From: Solanum dulcamara
Taxonomy: Eukaryota; Streptophyta; Magnoliopsida; Solanales; Solanaceae
Assembly: GCF_947179165.1 (NCBI RefSeq)
Contig: NC_077237.1
Location: 64,711,523-64,775,522 of the forward strand
Length of the DNA: 64,000 nt
Reading direction: 5' to 3'
Part shown: one piece after another, positions 37,077-47,599 of the stretch
Layout: every line of letters begins with the position of its first letter
Position numbering within the stretch: the first letter of the stretch is position 1
Position numbers and translations under genes: made by a program
The notes under the pieces: model-generated
The model's input: only the letters and a program-made list of their open reading frames with translations
Told to the model about the DNA's origin: nothing
Databases searched by the model: none

Positions 37077-37382
37077 TAACTTCACAAATAAATTCCACTT
37101 CAATGAGTTTGTTAACTTCAATTTTGATCAATGGAACTGAGTATAGTCTAAAGGGTCTTTGGGCCTTCTTAAAAAGACAAGCACCACTCTTGACTGCCAA
37201 CTAATGGACTGCTACTTTGGGATCAAATCCGGGAATATCTTTATAACTCCAAGCAAAGACATTCCTACATTATTTGAGTGTATCCATATAAGTGATTTCT
37301 TCATCAAATTCTAGAAAAATACTCAGGTAAGTGGACTTAGGTCTTCTTCAGTGCAAATATTAACTTCCTTTTTTGGATTTAT
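37077..37382 (-). pseudogene. Tat-like Ty3/gypsy pol fragment (5' part), copy A
   Basis: Minus-strand reading gives NVFAWSYKDIPGFDPKVAVH, then LAVKSGACLFKKAQRPFRLY and IEVNKLIEVEFICEVK, the stretch just before and into the reverse transcriptase of Tat-like elements. It ends at the solo LTR insertion; the next residues of the domain are found at 33584. One stop lies after VAVH. On the other side it abuts the start of the plus-strand LTR at 37383. Confidence 0.85.
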
Positions 37383-37690
37383 TGTAATACCCAGAAAGTA
37401 TGAAAAGTCAGAATGGAAAGGAAAGTTATAGAAAAGTACTGGTGCAAGTTTTAACGAGGCCATGTATGAATTGTACAAACTTATACGGTCCATAAAGGGT
37501 TATCGTAGATGGGTTTGAGAAAAAGGTAAATGTTAAGTTAAAGTCTACGAATGATTGTACGGTCTACATAAGGTCATACGGACCATAGACTAAGTCGTAG
37601 AAAAAATTAAAAGGCTTGGATCAAACCCTAGCTGTCACATATCTTTTCTCTCTCCTTTGAAGCAATTCCAAACAGTAACCACTGGCCGGA

Positions 37691-38974
37691 ATGGCCGAAA
37701 CAATCGGGGGATGGCCTCCTTCGGTAACTCAAAATACAAACAATACACTAACCACACATCCTGCAATACTACACAGTGATAACTCTAAAGGTAATACTCA
37801 AAATCAAACATATGCCAATCTTTTCAAACCCACAAATCTGGATACACATTCGGTCAAAATACCATCAAAACAAGTTTCTTACATCAACGGGGAACCATAT
37901 ATTGCTTGGAAATCCAACGAGATACAACAAATGATAGAAAAGGAGAAACTACAATATGCAATAGTAGGTAAGTTCTCATATGACAATACTGATATTAAAG
38001 AACTAAGGAGGATAATTCCAATGCAGTGTAGAATTAAAGGAGTACCAATCATAGGACTGCTTGATGAAAGACATATTCTGATTCGGCTAAATTTTCTAGA
38101 AGACTATGTGAAAATAATGTCTACACCTGTCTACTATCTAAAAGTACATGACAGATATTGCCAAATGAGGTCTTTCATATGGAATCCATGGTTCAACCCA
38201 AAGGAAGAAACCTCAAGTGCTGTAGCATGGATTAGCTTTCCGGAACTTCCTCCAAATTTCTTTGTTAAAGAGGCTGTCTTTTCAATAGCAACTGCAGTTG
38301 GAAAACCGCTAATGGTATATCTGGCAACAGCAAACAAGACAAGGCCAAGTTGTGCAAGAATCAAAGTTGAAGTCGATTTATTAGCAACATTACCAAAAAG
38401 GATTAACATTGCTGAAGAGGATGAATCAGGAATAATAAAATCGAAATGGGTAAGGATAAATTATGATTACTTACCAAAATATTGCAAACACTGCAGACTT
38501 CAAGGTCATGAGGAAAAGGAATGTAGAATTCTTAATCCTGAATTAGCAAAACATTCTAGAGAAGATCTCCAAAAAGAAAACATAGAAGATACAACCATAG
38601 AAACACAAAATAAAGAAGTCAGCCAAGGAAAAAGGGGATGGTACAATACTGGAAAGCAAGAATGGACGCAAAGGAGAAGAAAATACAAAAAGGATAAATC
38701 AGGAATTATTATTGGGGAAGTGAGTCCAGTACAAAAAAACAAGGAAGGAATCATGAAAAATACCAATACATTTGCAATACCGGAAGAGACCTCAGAAAAT
38801 CATGATAATACAAATAAAGAACAAATGCCACAAGAAGATACTAGAACATGGATTGAGAAGAGCTTTTATACTAATAAAAGTATAACAAAGGACATAGACA
38901 ATAACACAAAGACTGCAGAACAACCACAAGAAGACAACATTATATCTGGAGAAGAGACCATAATAGTCATATAA
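37691..38974 (+). CDS. LINE ORF1, DUF4283 / CCHC zinc knuckle protein
   Basis: Intact 427-codon frame starting MAETIGGWPP, about 70 bases after the LINE 5' end. Residues about 75-185 match the DUF4283 domain of plant LINE ORF1 proteins (YAIVGKF, HILIRLNFLEDYVKIM, MRSFIWNPWFNP, WISFPELP). A CCHC knuckle follows at C265, C268, H273 and C278 (CKHCRLQGHEEKEC). The rest is a Lys/Glu/Asn-rich low-complexity tail. ORF1 proteins coat LINE RNA in the ribonucleoprotein used for retrotransposition. The frame ends at TAA just before a Gln/Asn-rich frame in another register (38983-39639), so the native tail was probably longer. Confidence 0.85.
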   Translation: MAETIGGWPPSVTQNTNNTLTTHPAILHSDNSKGNTQNQTYANLFKPTNLDTHSVKIPSKQVSYINGEPYIAWKSNEIQQMIEKEKLQYAIVGKFSYDNTDIKELRRIIPMQCRIKGVPIIGLLDERHILIRLNFLEDYVKIMSTPVYYLKVHDRYCQMRSFIWNPWFNPKEETSSAVAWISFPELPPNFFVKEAVFSIATAVGKPLMVYLATANKTRPSCARIKVEVDLLATLPKRINIAEEDESGIIKSKWVRINYDYLPKYCKHCRLQGHEEKECRILNPELAKHSREDLQKENIEDTTIETQNKEVSQGKRGWYNTGKQEWTQRRRKYKKDKSGIIIGEVSPVQKNKEGIMKNTNTFAIPEETSENHDNTNKEQMPQEDTRTWIEKSFYTNKSITKDIDNNTKTAEQPQEDNIISGEETIIVI

Positions 38975-38982
38975 GAACAAGA

Positions 38983-39639
38983 ATGGAGATTATCTTACCT
39001 GAGGAAATGCACAGACTGACTCCAAATAGAGAAATTGAATCAAAAATTGCAACTTCAAATCTTCAAGAGCAAGAGGATAAACAAAAGAGCGTGAGAAAAA
39101 ATCAATACAGTGCGTCCAGTAGCAAGACAACAACCACAAGCAGAGGGGAACATATAGTTTCTGATGCACAAGTTAACATGGTGAAATTTCAGACCCCAGA
39201 TCTAAATCAAATAGGGCAGGGAAAGGATAATAATAATCATAACAAAGACTTGAATTCAAAGGGAAACAACAACTGGTGGGAGGCGGGGAGACAGATTGAA
39301 GATCAGCAGCAAGGAAATAATGAAACAAACAGGGAAAATGAGGAAACAAATGAAGAAAGAACAGAACAGGTAAGGTAAAATCAAGATCTTAATATGGTGC
39401 AACACGAATATGACATATCAACAACATTAAAACTGAATATGGAAAGGGGTAGCAAGGATTTAGATGTACATACCTTGGAGCACAATTTTGAAGTAGCTAT
39501 TAGAGCAGGAGATATCTCACCAAAATATCTTCAAAAAGGAGGAGGAAAAGAAAAAAGAAAGATATCAAGAGAAACAAGTATCCCACCCGGGGGTGGAGTC
39601 CATACTAGACGTCAGATTAATAAACTGAATAAATCATGA
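38983..39639 (+). pseudogene. Probable continuation of LINE ORF1 tail, frameshifted
   Basis: A second register after the ORF1 stop reads MEIILPEEMHRLTPNREIES, then a Gln, Asn, Thr and Glu-rich low-complexity stretch, one internal stop at 39376-39378, and a basic end (PPGGGVHTRRQINKLNKS) that overlaps the ORF2 start by four bases (ATGA). Composition matches the ORF1 tail. This is inferred to be ORF1 sequence displaced by an indel; a separate small ORF is less likely. Confidence 0.5.
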
Positions 39640-40358
39640 TGAATGCTCTGATATGGAATATTAGATCAGTCAATACCAAAGAAGCTTTTACAAGGTTGAT
39701 AAAAATAAATCAAAAATATCATTTTAGATTTATAGGGTTAATGGAACCTTTTCAAGACTCAGACAAGATAGAGGAATATAGAAGAAGACTGGGTATAGAA
39801 CATGCAATGGCTAATATATCCGGTAAGATTTGGGCTTTTGTGGAAGATATATTTGACTTCTATGTAATAATGGACCATCAGCAGCATTTAACTATTAAAT
39901 TAAGAATTAGAGGAAGTCAAGAGGAGATGCTAGTATCACTAGTGTATGCAAAGTGTACTCAAAATGAAAGAATGGAGCTGTGGGAATCAATGGAGGATTT
40001 ATCTACCTCAGTTAATATTCCATGGATGATTGGGGGTGACTTTAATGCAATCACCTCAGAAGGAGAGAAATTTGGAGGCCTCCCAGTAACCATCAAGGAA
40101 ATTATGGACTTCAGAGGCTGCATTCAAAACTGTGGAATATCAGACTTGGGATATAGTGGTAGCAAATTTACTTGGTGGAATGGGCAAAATGGTGAGGACT
40201 GTATTTTCAAGAGATTGGATAGATGTTTGGGTAATCAACTATTACAAATAAAATACCCTAGTATTGATATCAAACATATGATCAGGAGTGGTTCAGATCA
40301 TGCTCCTATGTTAATCTCTTACACAGGAGATAATAGAAGCATAAAAAAAACCTTTTAA
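39636..40358 (+). pseudogene. LINE ORF2, AP-type endonuclease domain
   Basis: The start MMNALIWNIRS overlaps the previous frame. The apurinic-type endonuclease fold is complete: N in WNIRSVNT, the catalytic E in GLMEPF, SLVYAKCT, GGDFN, GSKFTWWN, DRCL and the terminal SDHAPM. These residues nick target DNA to prime reverse transcription. The frame then runs into a stop (40358) because of a shift in an A-run (AAAAAAAACC near 40348); the reverse transcriptase continues in another register from 40363. The domain could be active alone, but it is cut off from the rest. Confidence 0.9.
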
Positions 40359-40362
40359 ATTT

Positions 40363-42950
40363 TTGAACTTATGGGTAAAACAGCAAGGATTTATGGAGAT
40401 AATTAGACAAAATTGGATAGCAGAGTTTATGGCAAACCCTTTCATACTTTTTCATCATAAATTGAAAAAAGTAAAAGCATCTCTGGCACAATGGAGTGAA
40501 ACAACCTTTGGAAACATATTTCATGAAATTGAAACTCTTGAAGAGATTATTAAAGTAAAGGAGAATCAATTTCAAAAATTTCCAACCCCTACTAACAGAC
40601 ATGAGTTGCATAAAGTCCAGGCAGATTTAAACAAGTATCTACATATAGAAAAAGAATTCTGGAAACAAAAAGCTGGGATGCAATGGTTTAAGGATGGGGA
40701 TATAAATACAAAATTTTTTCATGCTCATGTACAGGGGAGAAGAAAAAGAATGCAGATAAAAAGAATCCAAGGAGAAGATAGGAATTGGATAGAAGACGAA
40801 GATGGTATTATTGAAGAAGCCATCAAATATTACACTGCCCAATTTACAAAAGAAGAAGGTCCAAAAGACTATGAAATACTAAAGCACGTACCTAGAATGA
40901 TCTTCGAGGAAGACAACTTGAGTTTCAAAGCAGAACCAACTGAAGAAGAAGTGAAGGCAGTGGTCTTCCAACTGAATACTGAAAGTGCAGGAGGACCTGA
41001 TGGTTTTACTGGGATGTTCTACCAAGCTTGCTGGGAAATCATTGGCCAGGATATTACCAATATGCTGAAGGCTTTCTTCTGTGGTGTAGAACTTCCCAGG
41101 TTTGTCACTCATACCAATTTAGTCTTAATACCAAAGAAAGAGTTGGTTAACACCTTCTCCGATATGAGACCAATTAGCTTGAGCAATTTTGTGAACAAAA
41201 TATTTTCTAGATTGTTACATGACAGATTTTTTTACAAAATATCAAATATTATATCAGTCAATCAAGCTGGTTTTGTCAAAACTAGAAGTATTGTGGAGAA
41301 CATACTATTGACTCAAGAAATTGTCTCTGATATAAGTCTAAGGACAAAAGATGCTAATGTTATACTAAAACTGTATATGGAAAAAACCTATGACAGGGTA
41401 TCGTGGTTGTTCTTAACTAAGGTACTAAGACAGATGGGTTTTTGAGAGAAGAGTATAGACATGGTCTATAGGATTGTTAGCAATAACTGGTACTCTGTGT
41501 TGGTTAATGGGTAACAACAAGGATTCTTCCAATCTACTAGAGGAGTAAAGCAAGGGGACCCTCTTTCCACTACTTTATTCATACTGGCAGCTGAGGTTTT
41601 AACAAGAAGCTTAAATACACTTCAGCAAGATAAGCAGTTTAAAGGTTTTGGCATGCCCAAATGGAGTCCAAAAATAAACCATCTTGCATATGTTGATGAT
41701 ATGATCATCTTTACTTCAGCAGATGTGGCATCTTTACAAAAAATAATGAGGATTTTAAGAAAATATGAGCAAACCTCTGGTCAAAAGATTAATAAGGACA
41801 AAAGTGCTGTGTATTTGCATAATAAAGTCTCAGGAGATATCAGTATAACAATTGAGATTGTAACTGGCATTCATAGAAAAAAATTTCCTTTCATGTATTT
41901 GGGCTGCCCTATCTATCATTGTAGGAGAAAGAAGGAATTTTTTAATACTTTGACTATTAAAATCATGAACAGATTACAAGGATGGAAGGGTAAAATGTTA
42001 TATTTTGGAGGAAGGGCAATCCTTATTAAACATGTACTTCAAAGCATGCTAATTCACATTTTATCAGCTGTTAACCCCCCTATTGGAACCATCAAACAAA
42101 TCCATAAAATGTTTGCTCAGTTTTTTTGGAGTAACAATATTGGGGGCAAGAGTAGACACTGGGTGGCTTGGAATAAGATGTGTGTTCCTACTATAGAAGG
42201 AGGCCTAGGGGTTAGATTGTTACATGATATGGCATTAGCACTTTTCTGTAAGCTCTGGTGGAACCTAAGGACAAAATCATCCTTGTGGAGTGATTTTATG
42301 ATCAACAAATATTGTAGGAAAGATCATGCCATAGTGGTACAATGGAAACAGGGGTCACAGACTTGGAAAAGAATGCTAGAAGCCAGGGAGTTAATAGAAC
42401 ATCAAATTTGGTGGCAAGTTAGGAAAGGGGATTCACACTTCTGGTTTGACAATTGGACTGGATTGGGAGCATTATACTATGTAAATTCAAGGAATACTTA
42501 TGATGCAAGAATTCAAAATGTTAAAGAAATGATAGTACAAGGGAGGTGGAATAGAGAAAAACTGATGGAAGTACTTACTGAAGATATTGTTGATCATATA
42601 ATAGAAAATATAAACACACCCAAGGAAGAAAGAGACTCTGATAGACCATGGTGGATTCTTGACACAAGTGGAGAATTTACAATTAAATCAACCTGGGAGT
42701 TTATTAGACTAAGAGGAACAAAACTGGACATCTACAGGTACATGTGGATAAAGGGTTTGCCTTTTAAAATTTCTTTCTTTCTATGGAGGTGCTGGAAATA
42801 CAAAATTCCTACAGATGATGTTTTAAAAAAGATGAACTTTAACTTGGTGTCTAAGTGTTGGTGTTGTATAAATCCTAGAGAGGAGACTATACACCATTTA
42901 TTCCTAACATCAGATACATCTAAAAGGACTTGGTCCTTTTTCTGCAAGGA
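40363..42950 (+). pseudogene. LINE ORF2, reverse transcriptase domain, inactivated
   Basis: It continues ORF2 in a second register. Landmarks: WFKDGDINTKFFHAH, SAGGPDGFTGMFYQACWEII, LVLIPKK, MRPISLSNFVNKIFSRLL, NQAGFVKTRSIVENILLTQE, QGFFQSTRGVKQGDPLS, an intact HLAYVDDMIIFT catalytic box, and the C-terminal zf-RVT region (WIKGLPFKISFFLWRCWK, CWCCINPREETIHHLF). Two stops, at 41443-41445 and near 41512, interrupt it. The first catalytic Asp (KLDMEKAYDRVSW in the family) is Tyr here, codon 41374-41376. It would copy element RNA into DNA at the nicked target, but cannot do so in this form. Confidence 0.9.
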
Positions 42951-43775
42951 TGCAGGAATAAACATGAAGGGTGTGCAACTGCAACAATTAATTGTGAACT
43001 GGTGGGAGGCACCAGTAACAATAGATTGAAGCAGATATATGCTGCAGTGCCATCAATTATAATGTGGGAACTGTGGAAAAGAAAAAATGGTATCAAGCAT
43101 GGGCATAGGAAGACCAATAGCTCAGTTATTTATTTAGTCTTATCCTCAATTCAAAGATTAGTACTACACAGAAATCCCTCAATTAGAACTGTTCCTGCTG
43201 ATTGGAAAAATCTGGTCCAAATGCTAGAGGGAGACAAGGCAAGAGTGAAGGTAACAACAGTTAGATGGAAACTACCTCCATCTGGTTGGTATGCTTGCAA
43301 CACAGATGGTGCCTCAAGAGGTAACCCAGGGCGGAGTGCATATGGTTTTTGTGTGAGAGATGCAGAAGCAAATCTAATATATGCTAAGGCTGAGGAAATT
43401 GGTTATGCCACTAATGTAGAAGCAGAAACGGTGGCTCTTTTGGAAGCCATAAAGTACTGTAAACAACAAGGAATGAACAAAATCATTTTTCAGACAGATT
43501 CTCAAACTATTCAAAAAATTATGAATGGAGAATGGAAACCATCATGGAATATTGCAGGTTGGGTAGAAGAGGTGGAGGAATATAAGAGAGATTTGGAGGT
43601 CAGTTTCAAACATACCCTAAGGGAAGCAAATAAATTGGCAGATGCTTTAGCAAATTATGCATTAGATGAAGGTCCCCTGCAGTCTTACTTGTTCGGAGAG
43701 TTGGATGTGCAGATGAGAAGAATCCTAAATAGTAATAAGAGTCAAATACCTTATCTAAGAATTAAGAAATGGTAA
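42930..43775 (+). pseudogene. LINE ORF2, RNase H domain
   Basis: A third register, back in the endonuclease frame, carries an uninterrupted end of ORF2: IIMWELWKRKNGIKHG, then RNase H proper with NTDGASRGNPGRSAYGF, EAETVALLEAIKYCKQQG, QTDSQTIQKIMNGEW and ANKLADALANYALDEG. The D-E-D-D catalytic set is present. RNase H would remove the RNA strand after copying; it is found in one plant L1 lineage. The register change from the reverse transcriptase lies near 42930-43029. The domain looks intact but has no functional start of its own. Confidence 0.9.
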
Positions 43776-44512
43776 AAGGGAGAAAAAAAGGATTAGGGAC
43801 ACTGGAAAAAGAAATAAACAAGGATGAGGAGAATGACATTGGGGGTTTCACTAACAGATTGTTCATTTTGCAGTTCTACACATAAAAGGGCCAAACAATA
43901 CAGGAAAGGGCAACAAAACACATCAATAACAACAAAACAAATACTAAAAGGCAATATAATCACAAAAAGAACAAAAATGGTGGAGAACAAATGGAGACAG
44001 TGTGGGTCTACTTTGTGGTATTAGTATCAATGGTACTCAATCAAAGGGATACACATTTCGTTCCTACTTCGAAATCCACAGGTCACAACAAGCATGTTCA
44101 CAACTAGCAAAATTACAACACAGGACAGATGAGAATCAGAAAGAAACCAGCAAATCAACGGGTCTCATCATCATTTTCAATAGTAAGGGGAGAAGAACAC
44201 AAAAGCAGAAAAAGAAAGAAGACAAAGAAAAATTCTAGGCGACACACGCACAGAAAAAAGAATCCAGTAAAAAAAGCTAGATCAAGTGTGAATCAGAAGG
44301 AAACCATGAGAGAAACATTGGCCTCTTCATCATCTTCACAAGAACAACAGATATGACGAGGAAGAGAGAAGAAGACATGGAGCAATTAGGGCTTCAATTG
44401 GGAAAGTAGAGAGTAGGTAATTACCTTTGTTTTTAACAATACACTACTGTACTCCCTTTATTTTTACAAATAATAAAAATCCCAAAGGGCACAGTTAACT
44501 TTAAAAAAAAAA
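43776..44512 (+). other. LINE 3' UTR and poly(A) tail
   Basis: Purine-rich on the plus strand with several A-rich runs and Lys/Arg-rich chance frames (43824-44356), ending in a ten-base A tract (44503-44512) directly before the resumed LTR sequence GGTCCATTAGG. Confidence 0.7.
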
Positions 44513-46576
44513 GGTCCATTAGGACAGACATGTTCTACAGGTCATGGTGGGTTCTATGGATTTTAGGAGGGTCCATAGAACATGACACAACACTTAGGAA
44601 TATTTAATCAATAATGTTATTTGAGAAGTTATAAGAATGGTGTAAGGTTCTACGAGTCGTATCCAAGTTGTATAAAAAAAGATCAGAAAGTGTGATTTAC
44701 GACTGGAAAAAGATGAGGGAGGTCTACATACCATAGAAGTTTGTTCGAACCATACAGGGTGATCGTAGAAGGAGCTTTAAAATGTGGGTTTTTTCCTGTG
44801 ACTTCCATGAATTCCTATACGATCCGTATAGAGGTCTACGGACTGTAGAAGGAGTCCGTAAAACTTGTAGTTTGTTATTTTTCTGAGGCAATTCTAGTCT
44901 TTTCCCATTCTTTTTGTACTAAATCTAAGTCATTTTGGGTTTTTTTCCACGAACAATAAATGCACAAACCCTCCAAATTTCCCTTATTCCCTCTCATTCA
45001 CCTAAAATTATCTAAGGCTCTCAAAATATTCTCTCGAGTCATCTTCTAAAAGTCAACCTAGGGTTTCAAACTCAAGTATCAATTAAAAGATCTCTTAAGG
45101 TTTTGATTAATAAAGGTATGTGGGAAATTAATCCATTTAAACTTCTCCATCCATGGAGTTGCAATGTGTTTTCAAATTCCTATTATGATTTCTTCCTAAA
45201 CCCACAATTTTGATGATCTTCCATTGGGTTCAATCAATTATGCTTGTATTTAATTTGAATAAATTATTATGTATTATTTGATCTTAATTACATAATTTTG
45301 ATTCTACATGAACCCATGCATTATGCCTTTTTATAATTATGAATTATGTTTGAAGAATTATGCATACATCTTGAATTTGTGAACTATGATTTTAAGGATG
45401 CTTTAGATGAAATATCAACATGAATTTTATGAAACTAAGGTTTGCTTCAAAAGGGAAGCAATCTCCTCACGAAGTTTTTTCATGATATATCAACTTTGTA
45501 TTAAGTGTTATTTTCTATGTAAAGCTTATCATGATCTACATGGCTCAGATAAGTGTCTCTTAAAACTATGTAATTAAATCATTATATGCTGAAGGAGTTA
45601 TTCTAATAATTCAAGTATGATATTATGAATTTGGTATTACTAGGATCTTACCATTTTCAAAGCTTATGATATGTTATGAATTATATTCAGTTAAGAGTTC
45701 ACTTAGCACCAAGAGGACTTTGGGATGGAGGCTCTCCTTTTAGTAGAGGTCGGGTCTCTAGAAGTAATATCCTAGTTCCATAACCATTTTTTTCCTGTAG
45801 GATATCCGAATCGGAAAAATCAGCTTAAGCTAGAGGATCCACATATAGCTCATGCTTATTATCCTTACCAGGTAAGTAGGACAACCTTTTTTTATATGGG
45901 TAAGATGTTGGGCTCCAATTTATAGCTCACATAGTTTATGTCGGTTGACGGTATATCTTAAAATAACATATGATTCTCTGACTATGCTATGTTTGACCAT
46001 GTTTCCTTTTGAGATTTGCATTGACATGTTTATGTTTCTAAAGACATTTTCAAGAATAATATCACATTTTAGATTAGTCATTTCATCATCATGTTTTATT
46101 TCATGCATTGCACATTCTCCATAATCAGTATATTCTATAGCACTGACCGTATACTTTTTTGCCTATATTCTTTTATAATATAGGTCATAACGCTCTCACT
46201 CACGCCCGTGCTTAGTACAGACTCCACTTAGCTTCACAATTTGGTGAGTCCTTATGTTTCAAGGATGTTCATGTTATACTTCCATCCAGATAATATTTCT
46301 TTTAGATTATTGGTAAGCTAGAGCTTGTCCTATGCCCTATTTATGTCATTAGAAGCTATGTCAGACTAGTATGATTCATTTACTCTTTTCGAATGTTATT
46401 CTCATATTCTTTTATATGGATTTTTCTATGCTAATATTTCTTTTAAGACTTATCTCCCACTCTTTGTTTACATTAATTCTATGTTGTTAATTCATGCTTA
46501 TGTTAAGAGTTTTGTTTAGGGTCTCTCAGGATCCTATTCGTCGTATCAGGTCTATAGTCTAACTTGGATCATCACA

Positions 46577-47599
46577 ACTATTATGGTCTTCATATCCAAC
46601 ATCTTCATCTTATTAAGGATCATTGTTATCGACTTATATATGGAAACATTGGTCAATATCTTCCAACTTTTCATCAACCTTTATTTAAGATTAGGCATCG
46701 TTCTCACCTAAGAATGAATATGATATGAAGAGCTTACACTTCATTTATCTTCCATATATGAAAAAATAAGTTTCTTATGTCGATTCATTCAAGAAGGAAT
46801 CAAACTATAAAAATCCTTCTAGGTTCTAGGTTAAGCAAGCCTTATCAATCTCGGATAGCTTCTCTTATGCTTTTTATTCTTCTTCTTCAATGGACCTAAC
46901 CTCTAAAAAAAGTTCTTGCAGTTCAAATTGATCAAAGGAAAGACTCATCTTCCAAAGTGATATAGTTGTTACTTTTGCTTTTTATGGATATTCAAACAAA
47001 TGGTAGTTGATTGTACCCTTAGCCTAAATGTGCTTGCCTAGTAGTATCTTCTGATGAGCGTTTTCATAACATTGATGGCTTATTATGGTTGTATCCAACC
47101 TTTATAAACAAATTGTAACCATTTGGATTGCATTTTTTCAGAATAGCTCTTCCAAGAAGAGCTCCATTAAGAAGGGACGTGAATCAAAATAAGAAGAGTC
47201 AAGCAGCACAAGCTCTAATTGACCTTTAGATGAGCAAGTCTCTTATGCCAAATTTAGGGCCTTCTTTCAATATTCTTACCCAATCCATGTCTTCACAAGC
47301 TAACTAAGAGGTGGTATCTCCTCTAAACCCAAATTTTGGTATGAAAACAACAAGGGTATGAGACTTTCACTCTAAGGAATCCTCTAGAAACCCATGGTTA
47401 AAAGGTGGATGAAGATCCACAAGAGTTTATTGAGGGGATCAAAATTATTGTTGATATCATAGGTATGACCCTAGAGGAGAAGGAGGATAAATCAAGTAAA
47501 TTTAGATCATGATTTGAAAGCATAGTGTTGATAAAAGGAACATATGTCTCAAAAGATCAAAAATAACAACATAGACTCCATGAATATCTAACATACCTC
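46577..47599 (+). pseudogene. Leader and gag remnant of element Gb, copy A
   Basis: After the LTR a noncoding stretch leads to a badly decayed gag from about 47140. Register-shifting fragments resemble the Ga gag: RRAPLRRDVNQNKK, VVSPLNPNFGM, KVDEDPQEFIEGIKIIVDI. Sequence breaks at 47599, where copy B of the duplication begins. Zinc knuckle and pol are missing. Its end marks the original right edge of the duplicated unit. Confidence 0.6.

Larger units (their letters stand above)
37622..44512 (+). mobile_element. L1-type LINE with RNase H, near full length
   Basis: The 6.9-kb non-LTR retrotransposon has a short 5' UTR starting CAAACCCTAGCTG, ORF1 at 37691, ORF2 at 39636-43775 (endonuclease, reverse transcriptase, zinc-binding end, RNase H), a 0.7-kb 3' UTR and a poly(A) tail of ten at 44503-44512. 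Copy B has the empty site at 55650-55655 (GGCTTGGATGAATGGTCC). Comparison shows no target duplication and a loss of about four bases (GAAT). ORF2 carries two frameshifts, two stops and a lost catalytic Asp. The LINE is younger than the duplication or was removed from B; the clean B junction favours the former. Confidence 0.9.
37383..46576 (+). repeat. Gypsy LTR (element Gb), copy A, interrupted by a LINE
   Basis: It starts TGTAATACCCAGAAAG at 37383. After the LINE at 37622-44512 it resumes with GGTCCATTAGGACAGACATG and ends about 46576 (GGATCATCACA), giving about 2.3 kb of LTR. The promoter-proximal part carries near-palindromes such as CTATACGATCCGTATAG at 44815-44831. A leader with CTCAAGTATCAATTAAAAG and a donor-like AAAGGTATGTGG follows near 45113. 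No good primer-binding site is left after the end. Bases 44681-45474 are the tract that is nearly identical to copy B. Confidence 0.75.
25501..47599. repeat. Tandem duplication, copy A (22.1 kb)
   Basis: The block starting CTAAATCGATGGGGACATAA at 25501 recurs from 47602 in the same orientation and with the same internal order. Differences from copy B: the 6.9-kb LINE at 37622-44512 is present only here, and about 4.1 kb (30412-34538) is present here but deleted in B. The copy A end abuts the copy B start at 47599/47600, where a gag remnant runs straight into the truncated minus-strand LTR. Divergence from B is uneven, estimated 3-9%, with one almost identical tract. Confidence 0.85.
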
